A stretch of DNA of 64,000 nt, taken from Melitaea cinxia (taxonomy: Eukaryota > Arthropoda > Insecta > Lepidoptera > Nymphalidae). The DNA is taken from contig NC_059405.1 in NCBI RefSeq assembly GCF_905220565.1, forward strand, positions 186,001 through 250,000, read 5' to 3'. Shown piece after piece: positions 10,225 through 22,910 of this stretch (position 1 is the stretch's first letter; each line of letters starts with the position of its first letter). The notes under the pieces were generated by a model. That model was not told where the DNA came from. It searched no databases and saw only the letters and a program-made list of their open reading frames with translations. Position numbers and translations under genes: made by a program.

Positions 10225-11810
10225 TTTTTTGTTTTTGAACTTATAAAAAAATGATATATGAGAAAGGTTCTTACAATTCTCGAATGAAAACGGTTAAATA
10301 ATCAAAACCTATCTATCTTCTATAGTTTCAAAGTTAGCTTGGATTTACGTCTAAGAAAAAATCAATTCTTGGTTAATACACCCCATGAAAATGTACTTAA
10401 AAAAAACTATATAGGTCGTATATCCATTTTTGCTAAGCTTATGGTCACATTTACTGTCGTAAAAACCCATAGATGTAGTTTTTTTTTGTATTAAAAACCA
10501 TTTATAATCATAGATCAATTGAATTCTGACTAATAAACAATCATGTTACTCCCAGAATTAGTAATAACTCAATTATTATTATTCTAATACCCAATAATGG
10601 TCGATTCAAATAAAATAAAACTACCTGAAATACGAAATCAACATTTATTAGGTATTATAATACCTTCTAAGCAACATTTACTATTAATTCAATAATGGTA
10701 CAACATATCTAACAGGTTTAACATTTTTAAATTAAAAAAACAACTATAACAACACACTGAAAAGTGAAATAAAAAAATCTACTTAGCCATAAAAAAACAA
10801 AAAATATTCAAACTTCTTCTAAATTAAAGTAATCAGGCATTTTAATCATTTATAAAATTATGACTTGATAGTTTTTTTTTTTTAATTTTTGTACATAATT
10901 AACTGTAATTCAATAAATTATTGTATTAAGCCTTTGTTCTAAGGCTTACTTACTAAGTAATTTATTAAATTACAATTAATAAAAATAATTAAAAAACGAT
11001 CAAGCACTAAACGTGACCAACTTATGTACTAAAATATTATGATTAGTGTGGCTTAAAACGGGACTGCCCAGGAGGGTGACGGAATTACGACTGAAAAAAA
11101 ATAGTTAAAAAAAATGTATAAAAACACGCTTTTATAAGTAAACCAAACTAAAAACCTTATAAAATTAGTGTATTGTCATCGATCCTCGATAAGTTTACTA
11201 AGTTGAAATGAAATCTGAACGTTTGTAGTGGGTCAAAACGAAGTCTAAAGGAGTCGGTTACACACACAAACATAAAGGTGAAGCTGAAAAGCGTGTAACG
11301 TCTCACAAGACTGCGGTTTTCGACCCAGAGCCGAAGTTTGCACTATTAACAAAACACTTCTCAAAATAATACAAACATGGCTGTATGTTTATTTATTTTT
11401 ACCACAAAAACTCGTATGTCATATGTATGTCGTATCGTTTTTAAGCTTTATTTGTTAAATTCAAATTTAGATATGACTTCATCATATGTTTTAAAAAATT
11501 GATTTACAAAAGCCTTTTTTTGCAACGAGTACCTGCGGAGTTTATTGTCGATTCATTGTTTTTTTTTTTCGATTCGTCTCTGCAGAGTCTACAATCAGAA
11601 TCGACGCTTCACTACCTATGTTTTTTTTTACGTTATTTGAATGTAATGTCAATTGAAGTCGCTTTTTGTTTGCGAGTAAACACAATTGTTAATTTTTAAA
11701 TACTTAATTGGTTTGAATTTTGAATATAATTGTTTGAAATTCTGATCTTAATTTATCGTTATGTTACTTTTTACCTCTTGCTTGTATTACTTGCTCGTGA
11801 TTTTTGTGTT
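10225..11810. other. Stretch without recognised gene
   Basis: Very AT-rich up to about 11030. A GC-richer patch at 11040-11340 contains AGGAGGGTGACGGAATTACG and GTTACACACACAAACATAAAG but no ORF. A short family G end (GAAGTCG...GCGAGTAAACACAATTG) sits at 11655-11690. Confidence 0.35.
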
Positions 11811-11829
11811 GATAGTTGCTTTTGATTCA

Positions 11830-12012
11830 TTATTCTTTTTATATCATCGAATTCTACTATATTTATGAGATATTTGTATTCGAATATATTAATCTTAAAG
11901 GTGCAGTTATTCGATTGAGGAGAAACAGGTTCTACTGGTAACTCTTTCTACCACCTGCTCTCAAAATCTATTTGTGCCGTCATCCGTCAAATAGCGTTAT
12001 CAAAATAGAATT
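11830..12012 (-). repeat. Harbinger-type MITE, right part
   Basis: Contains CGAATTCTACTATATTTA, GAGGAGAAACAGGTTCTACTGG and GTCATCCGTCAAATAGCGTTAT, in the order and spacing seen in the complete family member. The terminal GGGCC is lost. Confidence 0.45.
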
Positions 12013-12125
12013 TTCTACGAATTGTGTCGTTCGCGGATCCCATAAAACAGGTTTGACGTCAATTTATATGACGTCAACTGTTCGTTAATGGCGATTCCTA
12101 TTCTCTACAGCAACCGCTCTGTCGT

Positions 12126-12425
12126 AGAGGTGCCTGTGACACGTACGCGCCTAAATACCGGTGCTTTGCGAGTCCGATTTTCGTACAAATATTTCTTTCC
12201 GGTTTGTATATCTTTCCTTGTGGGTCTCCCAATCGTATCTCGTAGGACACATTACTCGTCGGTTCCGGTTGTTATCATAGACACACGATAGCGATCGTTA
12301 CTCATAGTTATAATCTATCCGCCAACCCGTGTTGGAGCAGCGTGGTGAATTAAGCTCCGATCTTTCACATAGATGCAGAAAGAGGCCCATGCCCAATAGT
12401 CGGATGCTACAAGCTGAATAGTACA
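12126..12425 (+). repeat. SINE-like repeat, family E
   Basis: Landmarks in order: CCTTGTGGGTCTCCC, GGTTGTTATCATAGACAC, GATAGCGATCGTTA, GAGCAGCGTGGTG, GAGGCCCATGCCCA. Other copies: 40030-40275 (+), the split copy at 52066-52231/55871-55960 (-) and 55985-56180 (+). Confidence 0.6.
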
Positions 12426-12532
12426 TTCTCTACGCACCTTGTTGAAGGTACGAAAGATTTATGGGATGTGATAGAATAAACTTACACATAACTATCATAT
12501 TTTTTTCTCACTCCATTGACCAATTCTTTTTA

Positions 12533-12877
12533 CTAGTGGTTGCCCAGTGGTCGAAATTCGACCAAAATAAAAAAAAATGATAGTAAAAACCAAAAATGAT
12601 TAAAGTAAAGGATATCTCATTTTTAATTTCTTAATTTGACCACAGACTTTAACAATAAACAAGAGTGTATATGCGTATGTGTGTCAAATACATGGTGGTG
12701 TGTGTAATATTGCTTTTTATTGATTTAATGTATTTTTTTTTGCATAATTAAAAAAAAATTAGCATTCTGCACTCCTTCTCTATATAAACTATAAGTGTGC
12801 GAAATTCCATACTCCTCCGTCCGCGCAATTTCTGTAAAAAGGTGTACAAAGTTTTTGCTTCACGTATTAGTATATAG
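12533..12877 (-). mobile_element. Helitron-like element, family H3
   Basis: On the minus strand it begins TC (TCTATATACTAATACGTG) and ends GGTCGAATTTCGACC, an almost perfect hairpin, then 12-13 nt and CTAG with a host T. Same structure as 27511-27857. No ORF. Confidence 0.65.
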
Positions 12878-13325
12878 ATATTTTACTATTATAATACTCC
12901 GTACAATTGATGTAAATTCTTTCTTCTTTATTTTTTCTCATGTATGTGTCATGTATGTGTCATGCCTGAACTTTGTCTGGAAGAAATCGCACGCTTAGAG
13001 ATTTGTACATTTATTTTTGTTTAAATATCATTTGTTTCCACCAAGCATATCTGTTACTTGCGGACAAGCTTATGGGCTTTTGCAAGTAAATATAATTTGA
13101 TGTATGCTTTTTTTTTATGTTACAAATAAATAAATAAAAAAAAAAAAAAAAAATATAAATCATCGTTTTTTTTTTACAGCCAAGAGAATTGTTATAAAGT
13201 TCACAATCATGCGGTTAAAATTCACATCGCTTCATCAATCTAACAAGCATTTTCTTAGCAATCTTTACACTGAGAAATTTAAAAATGGAACACAATTTTA
13301 AATTTTCTTTAGTGTTTATCCCCAT

Positions 13326-13586
13326 TTAAAGTACATATTGGTAAAAATTTATCGTTATCGAAAAAATCTTTTCCTCAGTTTTAAAAAGCACTTCCATTAC
13401 TGACACGTTAACTGGGCCTAATCTTCTGTCTCCTAAGGATCCATATTGCCATGTTTTGTCAAGGAATCTTCTGGCTCTAATAACGAGAAGCTCAAATTTG
13501 TCCAACATACGAACTCGACCCTTAAGACTTACAGAGCCACACATCCATGATCTAATCATATGGTCTCGAATGGATACAAGAAACAT
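13326..13586 (-). CDS. Unrecognised 86-codon ORF, probably a repeat fragment
   Basis: The reading frame includes SWMCGSVSLKGRVRMLDKFE and a basic stretch RARRFLDKTWQYGS. It is open from ATG to stop but starts abruptly and has no splice sites or neighbours of its own. I did not recognise the family. It lies just upstream of a decayed LINE 3' end and may be transposon-derived. Low confidence that it is a gene. Confidence 0.2.
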   Translation of the reverse strand: MFLVSIRDHMIRSWMCGSVSLKGRVRMLDKFELLVIRARRFLDKTWQYGSLGDRRLGPVNVSVMEVLFKTEEKIFSITINFYQYVL

Positions 13587-13726
13587 TAGATAACCGCTGG
13601 GAGTCTTCTAAAATAAGCTTATCATCTGATTTTATGAATCCGTTAGTTGTTTACAAAATTAAATCGTGTTTAAGTTAGACTGCCTTCTAGCACTCAATCA
13701 TCAACTATTCATTGTGAATGCAATGG

Positions 13727-13985
13727 ACAGCCCTCTTTATAGGGGATGTCTGGCTGCTGAAGAAACCACCACGTGATCCTGGAATGCGAGGGAGTGGCCG
13801 CACACCGGGCAACCATCCTTAGGGAAATAATGACGTACCGAGAAGCCTGTGAAAGCCCCAGGAGGCTTCGAGCTTCTTGAAGGAGCTGGGCTGGCTGAAC
13901 TAGTCAGCCCTCTTTTCACGCATAAAGGACTAGCTTTGAGTCTAAATGCGGAAAATCGAGCCTACAACTAACTAACTAGACTGCC
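13727..13985 (+). pseudogene. 3' end of a LOA-like LINE, decayed
   Basis: Joined over two shifts, the plus strand reads a C-terminal zinc-knuckle region (CLAAEETTTHVILECEGVA) and a final FLKELGWLN followed by TAG. This mirrors the C-terminus of the long LINE at 52232-55857 (CRACLEAEETASHILLECGG ... FLKELGWHE). A (CAAC/TAAC)n-like tail ends the copy near 13980. It is a 5'-truncated remnant with no enzymatic domain left. Confidence 0.6.
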
Positions 13986-14359
13986 TTCTACGGTTTTTTA
14001 AATTATAGTATTTGACCTCAACCTCCTCAACGGGGAGTGCTGTTGCAGTACACATCGTTTACGCCATTATGTCATTTAACTCTTCAAATCCTAGGTATAA
14101 GGACAACTTCTTGACTTAGGATTACTGATTATCTTACCAACTACAGAGAAATTTTCTCGCAACTTCTTCCAGCTCCTTCGGCTCTTTACCCCCTGTGATG
14201 ATAATACTGAAGTTGACAACTTGTCATGTACAGTCATCTTAATTGACAGAAAAGAATTGAAGCTACTCCTTCCTCTATCTACCAGTAAAAGTCCCGTCAG
14301 GTCCAGCCGTTTCAGAGATTAGGCGAAACAAACAGACAGACAGACAGACAAAAATGATA

Positions 14360-15189
14360 AAAAATGTTATTTTGGTATATTATGTTATTTTAATATTACA
14401 AACCGACAACCCAATTTTATTTATTTGTATAGATATGTATATATTTTAACGTATTTCGTCTTGTTTATGATTGATGGCTACAAACATTTAGTTCGTTCAT
14501 CTCGATCGAGTCACATAAATAAATAAATAATTTGACATTAATGAAGATGTACAGACAATACGAGTACGGGTCAAGTTTATTTATGAAAACTAATAGATAT
14601 TTTAGTGTTGGCTATTAAATTTAATAAAAAATTATATACTAAGACACGTTTTTCCTGTTTGGAGGCGGTTATCTAATAACCATATATATAGTAACCAGTT
14701 ATACAAGTAAAACGACTTTTTATATGTATATATAATAAATATATGTACTTATGTATGTACTATGTTACATAGCTTCAGGACGATTGACTTGCATAATTAT
14801 TTTTGTGTTTGTCAAGGTAAGGTTTGTAAAAAAAAGTGTGTGTTGTATTTATGTACGCAGGTAAGAAGTTATACTGCATTTGCTAGCTAACTTCCCGTTG
14901 CTAACTTCTTCGTTGACTAACTAAGTTCAGGGTGTCGGTTTTTTGTGGTGTGCGCTCATAGTAAAAATTTACTTTCATCATCTTTCCCTAAGAAGTATAA
15001 TAATCGATATAAAAATCGATATTATCATGAAAGAAAGAAAAAAAACGGATATTAGTTGCCCTGGTCGCCTAGTTTATTATAAAAAGATAATTAATAATAT
15101 TAATAATAACAAAAAAATATTATTATTAATAATAATACAGAACTATATAGAATTTTTAATATAAATTTTATAACGAAATATCAACATAT
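14360..15189. other. Stretch without recognised gene
   Basis: AT-rich, with TATATA-rich microsatellite at 14690-14750 and AAT-rich DNA at 15080-15170. Nothing coding was identified. Confidence 0.35.
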
Positions 15190-15400
15190 CTTGCAAGGGT
15201 TGAAACTTAGCGCGAACGAAGTAACAAGGACATTATTGCATAAGATAAAAGGGCAGTGTAACAGCCAAGGCTTCAACCTCTTGCCTCCACAGGAACACGA
15301 CACTGCTGGAGAACAGTTTTATTTAGCTTTATACCTTGGGGAGGCCTATGTCCAGCAATGGACTGCAATAGGCTGAACTGACTGACTGACTGACTTATAA
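15190..15400 (+). repeat. LINE/SINE 3' end with (ACTG)n tail
   Basis: Contains CTTGGGGAGGCCTATGTCCA and GCAATGGACTGCAATAGGCTG, the 3' end shared by family D and related LINEs, then a (ACTG)n microsatellite at 15378-15398 as tail. Confidence 0.5.
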
Positions 15401-15828
15401 ACCAATAATTTTTTTTTTGCCCAGGGAATCGGCATAGCGATTCAACGGGGAAATGCTGCCATCATTCTCGGCACCATTTCACGCGGACATGATTTATACC
15501 ATAACTATCTGTGACTATTTAGTTCTTGTTGTGAATATGAAATATGTTTATTATTGTAAAATTACAAAATAAAAAAAATTAACACAACAAAATAAGATAA
15601 AAAAAAAACAATTTAATTTAGTTACTTCAATTTAATTACTAATACTATTACACTTTAATTTTATTACTTGCAAGATTGCAATCTTAATATATGTATATAT
15701 ACTACGCGTCACGTTGTTTGTCCGCTATGGACTCCTAAACTACTTAACCGAATTTAACTTTGCACAGATATGTACGTTTGTCCAACTTAAAATACAGACT
15801 ATATTTTATTTCGATATCTATATATATA

Positions 15829-16270
15829 CTAGCTGTGCCCGCGGCTTCGCCCGCGTTGAAATCAGTGTGTCACAAAGTTTCCCGGCAAACTTCTAGTGAA
15901 ACTCTCATCATACAAACTTCTTTCATACAAACTTCCAACCCCCGTTTTAGCCCCTTAGGGGTCGAATTTCGTAAAATCCGTTCTTAACGGATGTCTACGC
16001 CTTATGAGGAACCTACCTGACAAATTTCAAGTTTGTAGCTGTTATAGTTTCGGAGATTTCGTGATGAGTGAGTCAATCTACCATCCCCCGTTTTAACTCC
16101 AAAGAGAGTTGATTTCTAAAGATACATTATTTGGACACCTTCTCACCATCTATAGCGCATACATTTTAAATTTCAAGTCTCTTACTTCAAAAACATAGGA
16201 CATTCATACAAACTCCCAACCCCCGTTTTTAAAAAATAAGGCGCTACGGAGTTCGCGGTCGGCTAGTTAT
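15829..16270 (-). mobile_element. Helitron-like fragment with 280-bp unit
   Basis: On the plus strand it opens CTAGCTGTGCCCGCGGCTTC, the complement of a Helitron 3' end (hairpin, CTAG). It carries a little more than one copy of the unit that forms the tandem array at 29.9-31.6 kb (CCAACCCCCGTTTTA, GTTTCGGAGATTTCGTGATG, CATCTATAGCGCATACATTT). So one unit is the basal state of the family and the array is an amplification. Confidence 0.6.
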
Positions 16271-16357
16271 CATATATGTACACGTAATACCTAAGCATAT
16301 AACTCTTTGTAATTTTTTTAACATGTAATTTTGTTGATGGTTTTATCTAAGATTATC

Positions 16358-16690
16358 CATACAAATAAATAAAATTGGAGTGTCTGTATGTAATATTAAA
16401 ATAACCGCTTTTTACTAAATGCATATGGATATATACACGGTACATATACCAAAATAACATTTTTTACAATTTTTGTCTGTTTGTCTGTCTGTCTGTTTGT
16501 TCCGACTAATCTCTGAAACGGCGGGACCGATTTTGACGGGACTTTCATTGGCAGATAGCTGATGTAAACAGGACTAATTTAGGCTACTTTTATTTTAGAA
16601 ATTTATTTATTTTGTAATTCTGCGAATTGAAAAAAAAATGTTTTTGTTAAATTCCACGCGGACGAAGTCGCGGGCACAGCTACATAGTAT
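16358..16690 (+). mobile_element. Helitron-like repeat with internal (TCTG)n
   Basis: Full-length sister of the copy at 4346-4638. It ends TTCCACGCGGACGAAGTCG, CGGGCACAGCTA, the usual hairpin plus CTA-type terminus. It includes (TCTG)n at about 16473-16500. Confidence 0.55.
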
Positions 16691-17164
16691 CTAATAAATT
16701 TTATCGTAACTAAGACCCTAAACTTGACACTAAGAATTTAATTAAACAATTTGTTTTTTACTTTTTTCATAAAAATAAATCCGTCACTAGTCATTACTCG
16801 CAACTGGCTAATTCTGGCATCTTGACATTTAATGCTAATAATTAATTAAGATCGAAATCTTCCTAATTATGTTTCGCGTAGCTCGTTCCCTTGAAATATT
16901 TTCCTGTTCGCTAGTCAAGAGGCATCCAATTAATGAAGTTTATTTTACTTACCTGTGCTAAAAAAACTGTTAATTTTTTTTTTTCGTATTACCGCAGAAG
17001 TAACGTTTCCCGTCTTGAATATAATATAATTAGATCAATCCACAAATCCAATTATGTCTAAATAATTTAAAAATTCATCATTGTTCATTCGTTAAATATT
17101 CATTAGGACATCCATATTGGTTGCCGTTTATTGTAGTGGCGCGAAACTTACATCTGTACATACT
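16691..17164. other. Stretch without recognised gene
   Basis: AT-rich, no ORF or repeat terminus recognised. Confidence 0.3.
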
Positions 17165-17948
17165 ACTATAAAACAGAATTTGCTTGTTTGTTAGAACGTG
17201 TCAGTTTCAGGAATAGCTGGTTCGAATTGATAAATTCTTCTTGTGTTAGATAGTCCATTTTCCGAGGGAAGTTATGGGTTATATAATATTTAAGTATGTT
17301 TTTTCCTCAATTTATCGTGGGTATGTGTATACCGCGAGGTACAGCTCGCTAATGGTAACTGTCCACCGATTTAATGAAGAGCATGTAAAGCCATCTGGAT
17401 GTTAATCTGGATTACCATAGTACTTGAAAACGATTGTTTCCCTACTAGGATCAGTAGGAAAAAATCAGATTACTTCCAGTAGTCTAACGTAGCCAATTAC
17501 GCTCCAGCCCGTCTCCTATACTGGAAAATCCGTTGCGTTTAGCCAATCGTCAGCAATATGGCATTTACGGTTCTAGTTCAAAGATATTCGCATTCGGTAC
17601 TCGACCTAAAGCTAGCAATTATTTTCTATTAGAGACAGCATTTTTTTCACTTCCTGCCTATTTAATTTGTACATTACTTACATACAAATTATTCGACCAA
17701 AATAATGGATAATTACCTAGCGTTAGAAGAACCACCATGGAACGGTCAGCCTTGAGTCTGTGTCGTTGGTTTAATATAATCTATTGCTTTTTTAGTATTT
17801 CCTTAACGACATAATATGGAATACCAAAAACCAATATCACAAAAAATTCGGACAGGAAAATATAGCACGAGTATGTGATTATAAAAAAATTGGAAATATC
17901 CCATACTTGACCGATTATTAATTATTAATTTATGTAAAATAACTATAT

Positions 17949-18200
17949 ATATAATAAAAATTTCGTGTCACGATGTATGTCCCAGATAAAATTCGAAACT
18001 ACCGAACCAATTTTTATCAAATTTTATCAAATTTGGAAGCATATGTAATTTGGTCCAACTTGGGAGATCGGGTAGTTTTTATCTCAATTGGACCCAATAG
18101 GTGGCGCTGCTATCAGTATGTAATTCCGAAACTACTGAACCAATTTTTATCAAATTTTGTAAGCATGTGTAATTTGGTCCAACTTGGGAGATAAGGTATT
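17949..18200 (+). repeat. Lep1-related repeat with internal duplication
   Basis: Starts ATATAATAAAAATTTCGTGTC like Lep1. A segment including CGAAACTAC(C/T)GAACCAATTT and TAATTTGGTCCAACTTGGGAG occurs twice, about 130 bp apart (from about 17995 and 18125). Confidence 0.5.
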
Positions 18201-18710
18201 TTTTTAATTTAATTTACTCTTTATTATACACATAAAAAGAAGTTTACAATTTATAAAACAATTCACAAAAAGAAATGTACAACAGGCGGTCTTATCGCTA
18301 AACAGCGATTTCTTCGAGACAACCAGCTTGGAGGAGATAATTTGAAAAAAGCGGAAAGGGTGTACAGAATTAAAATGAAAGAAAACAGTAATAAAACCAA
18401 ATATACATACATGCATACAAACATATAATTTTTTTACAAATACAACAATATATATTTATACAAACATACATTTTTTTTGTTATTTCTTGACGTCTCACGC
18501 TAAATGTACTGAATAAACTTGAATTAAACTAGGCACTAGAGTGCACACTACGAGCTACGAACCTGTATAACTCACATTAGACACTGGATTTTCCCGATAT
18601 TCCATATACCTTGAAAGTACGGTTTCTTGGGGGCCAAAATTTCATTCCTGCCCCCGTTCGACTTGGTGATTATAATTATGTACAATAATTATTTGCAAAA
18701 TAAATTTGTG

Positions 18711-19038
18711 CTGTGTGGCTACGGCACTAAAGAATTTAGCCACCCCCTCTCTTCCAGTGGGTGTCGTAAGAGGCGACTAAGGGATAAAAAGGTTCCACAA
18801 CCACCTTGGAACTTAAGAAGCCGACCGATGGCGGGATAACCATCCAACTGCTGGCTTTGAAATACACAGGCCGAAGACGGGCAGCAGCGTCGTCGGTGCG
18901 ACAAAGCCAGTACTGCGGTCACCAACCCGCCTGCCCAGCGTGGTGACTATGGGCAAAACACATGAGTTCACGTTATTTTTGGCGTAAACTTGTGGAGGCC
19001 TATGTCCAGCAGTGGACTGTATAGGCTGTAATGATGAA
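18711..19038 (+). repeat. SINE-like repeat, family D, full length
   Basis: Order of landmarks: CTGTGTGGCTACGGC, CACCCCCTCTCTTCC, GATGGCGGGATAACCATCC, GAAGACGGGCAGCAGCG, CACCAACCCGCCTGCCCAGC, GGAGGCCTATGTCCAGCAG. Also at 24461-24786 (-), 33011-33325 and 58817-59130. Short reading frames inside it are not genes. Confidence 0.7.
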
Positions 19039-19339
19039 AATAAATTTATTAATTCCAAATTAAACATTTTTTTGAATTATAAAATCCGTCATAGTACCGT
19101 CGTAAATTGACGTTCGTTTTGTCTGATGGTAAGTTATAACCAAGGCCTATGTTCGCCAGCAACTACAGGAGCATCTCAAACGTGTTTCCGATGCTTCCTC
19201 AGCTGTCAGCATAACGCATCCACAACAGCTATTTGACAGCAGAATCTACTCGACACTGACAGCAGTAATCTGTAATTGGCTGTGGCCTTCCCCTTATTTA
19301 AGTTTTGTGTAGTAAAATTGTTTAAAACCCTCACATTTA

Positions 19340-19468
19340 TCCTGGGGGAATTGGTTTTGGTAGGGTCGGCAAAACGCTTGTAATGCTTCTGGTGTTGCAA
19401 GCGTCTATAAGCTACGGTAATCGCTTACCATCAGGTGAGCCGTACGCTTGTTTGCCGACCTAGTTGTG
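19340..19468 (+). repeat. SINE-like repeat, family A, 3' half
   Basis: GATGGTTTTG-like start, then GTAATGCTTCTGGTGTTGCA, GCTACGGTAATCGCTTACC and GTGAGCCGTACGCTTGTTTG. Only the 3' half is present. Confidence 0.6.
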
Positions 19469-19799
19469 GAAAAAAAATTGAAATAGAGCAATTTTTTTCT
19501 TGTCTTTTATATATTAGGGATTAAAATTTAAAATATTTGGTCGTCAAGTGAGTAAATTATTTTTAGAAGATCGCAAATTAGCAAAAAATTTCACGGTCGC
19601 TCCACACGCGGCACGTGTAGCCATGTCACGTGAATACAATTTGAAATAACGACCCACGCAATTATTGTATTATATCAAATCTGTTAAATTACATTGTTTA
19701 GGTAATATTCTGAGCAAAAAACTTATTAATCATGAAACAATCGGAAATGTAATATAATTGATAATTACATATTTTAGATCGAATAACTTGTGACACTAG

Positions 19800-19985
19800 C
19801 TTCCATCACTGGCTTCGCTTGCACGAAACCGATAAAAACATTGTTTATATTTCTGTTATGCTGCCGACCAGCTTCGGTTTTCCAAAAATGTTCAACAATA
19901 CTCCACGTATTTCGATCATAGGGTGATGCTATATAGCCTATAGATTAACTCGATGAAAGGGGTATTAAACACAAACAAAAATCCA
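19800..19985 (-). repeat. Helitron-like fragment
   Basis: Begins CTAGCTTCCATCACTGGCTT on the plus strand, like the complement of the Helitron 3' ends elsewhere, and fades after CTATATAGCCTATAG. Heavily diverged. Confidence 0.35.
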
Positions 19986-20669
19986 ATTTGACTCAGCTGC
20001 TCCCCAGATTAGCGCCTGAGAAACTTTTGAAAAGTAGGTGTTTGAATAAAATGTTCCTGTCTCGCTGTATGACGCCGCCGCGCCCCGAGACAAGAAAGGG
20101 ACAACTGCAGCTCAGACCGCTTTATGTATAAATTATTGACAAAAACTGCATTTCGTAGTCGACTATTTTCTCCCCAAAACATGCCAATTTCTTTTTAATT
20201 TTTGTCTTATGTAACTAAAAAACCCTTTAGCTATGTTCATATGTTTATGTATGTTTTTTATGTTTTTTAATAAGTGTCTAAAAAGGTATGAAAAATTAGG
20301 CAATATTTCTAGTTTCCTACCCCCTATGATAATAAGAATATGAAAAAAAAACCAAGACTTACGGGCAAGGTCATAGCAGTTCAAGGTTTAATGTTACAAA
20401 AATATTTGATCTTATTTCATTACCCAGAGAGAAAAACACTCGACTACGTTTGTATGGAGAGAGAGCCGGTAGCCTTTCCTCTTACTCGTAAGTCCTATAA
20501 TGTTAGTACAGATGAAGATAAGCCGTGCGATATTTCAAACAAAAAATAATATAAATTTCAACATTTTTAACTTGTGTCTGAGTTATTCTTTGTTAATAGT
20601 TATTAACTAAATTACTACTAGTCCTTTTTTCTACCAAATTTACGAAGTTTTTTATTTTATATAGGTATA

Positions 20670-20935
20670 TGTCGGTTAACAAGCGTATGGCTCACCTGAT
20701 GGTAAGCGATTACCGTAGCTTATTGACGTCTGCAACACCAGAAGCATCGAAAGCGCGTTGCCGACCCTACGCCCCAATTTCCCCCCAGGAGCTCTGGTCA
20801 CCTTACTCACTAGCAGGAGCACAACACTGCTTGAAAGCAGTATTATTTAGCTGTGGTCTTCTGTAAGGTCGAGGTACTACCCCAGTCGGGCTGCTCCATT
20901 TTTTAACAGGATATTTTTTGCTGTGCCCTGCCCCA
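20670..20935 (-). repeat. SINE-like repeat, family A, full length
   Basis: The minus strand carries all family landmarks from GACTGGGGTAGTACCTCGAC through AATAATACTGCTTTCAAGC to GCTACGGTAATCGCTTACC and GTGAGCCATACG. One of the best-preserved copies here. Confidence 0.65.
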
Positions 20936-21639
20936 GTTAAAGTTTGTAATCTATACTGCACCGATTAATCTTATCCACGTATTCTCCATCCTATATGAGA
21001 TTGGCGAAATCATTTGCGCTGTCTGGTAAAAGCCATAGAGTAAAATTAAAGAAAATAGGAATTTTCATGTCAGATTGACAAAGTTACTCTTTTCTTATTC
21101 AATGTAAAGTAAGAATTTCACAAAACTCCTTATCATTAGGAACTTAATTGCCAATTAATATTATTTTATCTGTATCAGACAATTTATTTTAAAATAGAAT
21201 ACTGAAAAATATTAACTGTCACGTGACCGCTGGCAGATGTGAAACATTTAATAAGCATTTATTTTCCTTATATACAAACATATTGAATTTAAAATTTTCT
21301 TTAAAATCGCGACAACTTAATTATTATATAGTATAGTATAGTCCATATATTCCATCATACCTATAGCGTGGCGATGCGTCGCCAACGGCCTTTATCGCCG
21401 CGCTAGCAATCAGGTTTACCCTCGGCTATAGATGTTTCACATAAAAAAATTCCTTAAAACGAATTATGTTGAACATTTTGATCTCACGACGCTAAAACAC
21501 GATAAGACGCGAAGCAATGCGATCAAACACGGAAATCAACGTCAGAGTCACCGTGACAGCATTCGACGTGACAGGCCAGAGCTTTGAATTGCGTACGTGA
21601 CAACTGTCACACACACATAATTCGTACAACGACTTTTTT

Positions 21640-21835
21640 CTACAAAGTGGACCGCCTAATGGTAAGCGGTTACCGTAGCTTGTGTACGCCTCACCTGCGC
21701 TTTGCAACGTTTCCCATCAGGAGCTCGGGCTAATGTACTCGCCATAGGAACACAACACTACTTGACAGAATTATCTGCCAGAGATCTTCTGTATGGGTGA
21801 GATTATTCCTCAATCGGGCTGTTTCATATTTCGTG
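21640..21835 (-). repeat. SINE-like repeat, family A, diverged
   Basis: Contains the complement of GCTACGGTAACCGCTTACC and of GAAGATCTCTGGCAGATAA at the expected spacing. More diverged than 20670-20935. Confidence 0.5.
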
Positions 21836-22367
21836 TTTCTACGTCTTGCTGTCAAAATCTATTCGTAAGTTATGTGCAGGATAAACTCTATCCACGACAG
21901 GTGAAACCGGCCCTGTATCTCACAATATAGTCAAGTAGACTTAGTTCCGATAGGTACAGTTTTATGGTTCAACGTGACGCGCCAGAGGCAATGACACAAG
22001 AATTTAGAAAAATATTTAAATAAATTACCATATATCTTACTATTTACATATAAGTTTGACATGTACCTGTCAGATTATTTTGAGAAATGAGTGTTTTTGT
22101 CCGAACAATGCAATTTTTTCATTCATATTGTTTATTTTAAATTTCTATTCACATTATTCAATGCATGCTTGGTTGATAAACAATTTATGGAAAATTAAAT
22201 AACTTTATGAATTAATCTCATATAGGAAGATTATATATGTCGTGGAAAGCGATATCATTCAAATAGTACGATGCTAATACCGCACACCGCTGTTACTGTG
22301 ATGTGTCGGCGCGTTGAGAATTAGGTATATTTCAAGATTATTATTGTAGGTAAGGCCTGTGATATTG
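21836..22367. other. Mostly unrecognised, with a MITE scrap
   Basis: 21840-21915 contains CTGTCAAAATCTATTCGTAAG and CACGACAGGTGAAACCGGCC, a right-end fragment of the Harbinger-type MITE family. The rest shows no gene. Confidence 0.35.
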
Positions 22368-22370
22368 TTA

Positions 22371-22638
22371 GGGCCTGGTTCACCAGTTATGGGTAACGCT
22401 ATTTGACGGATGACGATACAAATGGACTTTGACAGCGGGAGGTAGAATAGGCCAGTAGGAACTGTTTCTCCTCAATCGATAAACTGCAACTTGATATAAT
22501 ATAGCCGAATAGAAATATTGCATAAATATATATATAGTAGAAATCATTGGTAACAAAGAATAATGAATGAAAAACTTTTAACTGTCGGATATTGTTATCC
22601 GTCAAATAGCATTATTCACAACTGGTGAAACAAGGCCC
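22371..22638. mobile_element. Harbinger-type MITE, complete
   Basis: Inverted termini of about 40 bp start GGGCCTGGTTCACCAGTTAT and end AACTGGTGAAACAAGGCCC. TTA flanks both sides (22368-22370 and 22639-22641). The TTA duplication and GGGCC ends fit PIF/Harbinger. 268 bp, no ORF. Relatives: 48199-48473, 51701-51954 and the halves at 9752, 11830, 21840 and 36955. Confidence 0.75.
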
Positions 22639-22910
22639 TTAGTGTAATAAGTTATCGATTGGATTACTGTTATACGAAGTTAATGTTGACGTGACGTCAT
22701 TAACGTCAGAGTATCCTATAAATACAAATATGTAATTTTATTCGTATTTAACTATCGTAATTAATTTAGACAGATTAAAAGTTGAGTGTCTATATTGGTC
22801 ACAAAACTGAAACTACTAAGCAAATTTGAATGAAACTATGATTGATAAACTACGAGATAAGACACCAGATACCTGTGTTCCTACACGGAACACCCAATTC
22901 CCTTATTTTT

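Noticed and set aside
14330..14352. (ACAG)n and (ACTG)n microsatellites as independent features of interest
   Set aside because: They are internal or terminal parts of known dispersed repeats.
18719..19067. Minus-strand frames of 68-84 codons
   Set aside because: Lie within a family D SINE; the same frame recurs in the other copies (24573-24779, 58788-59012), so it reflects repeat composition.
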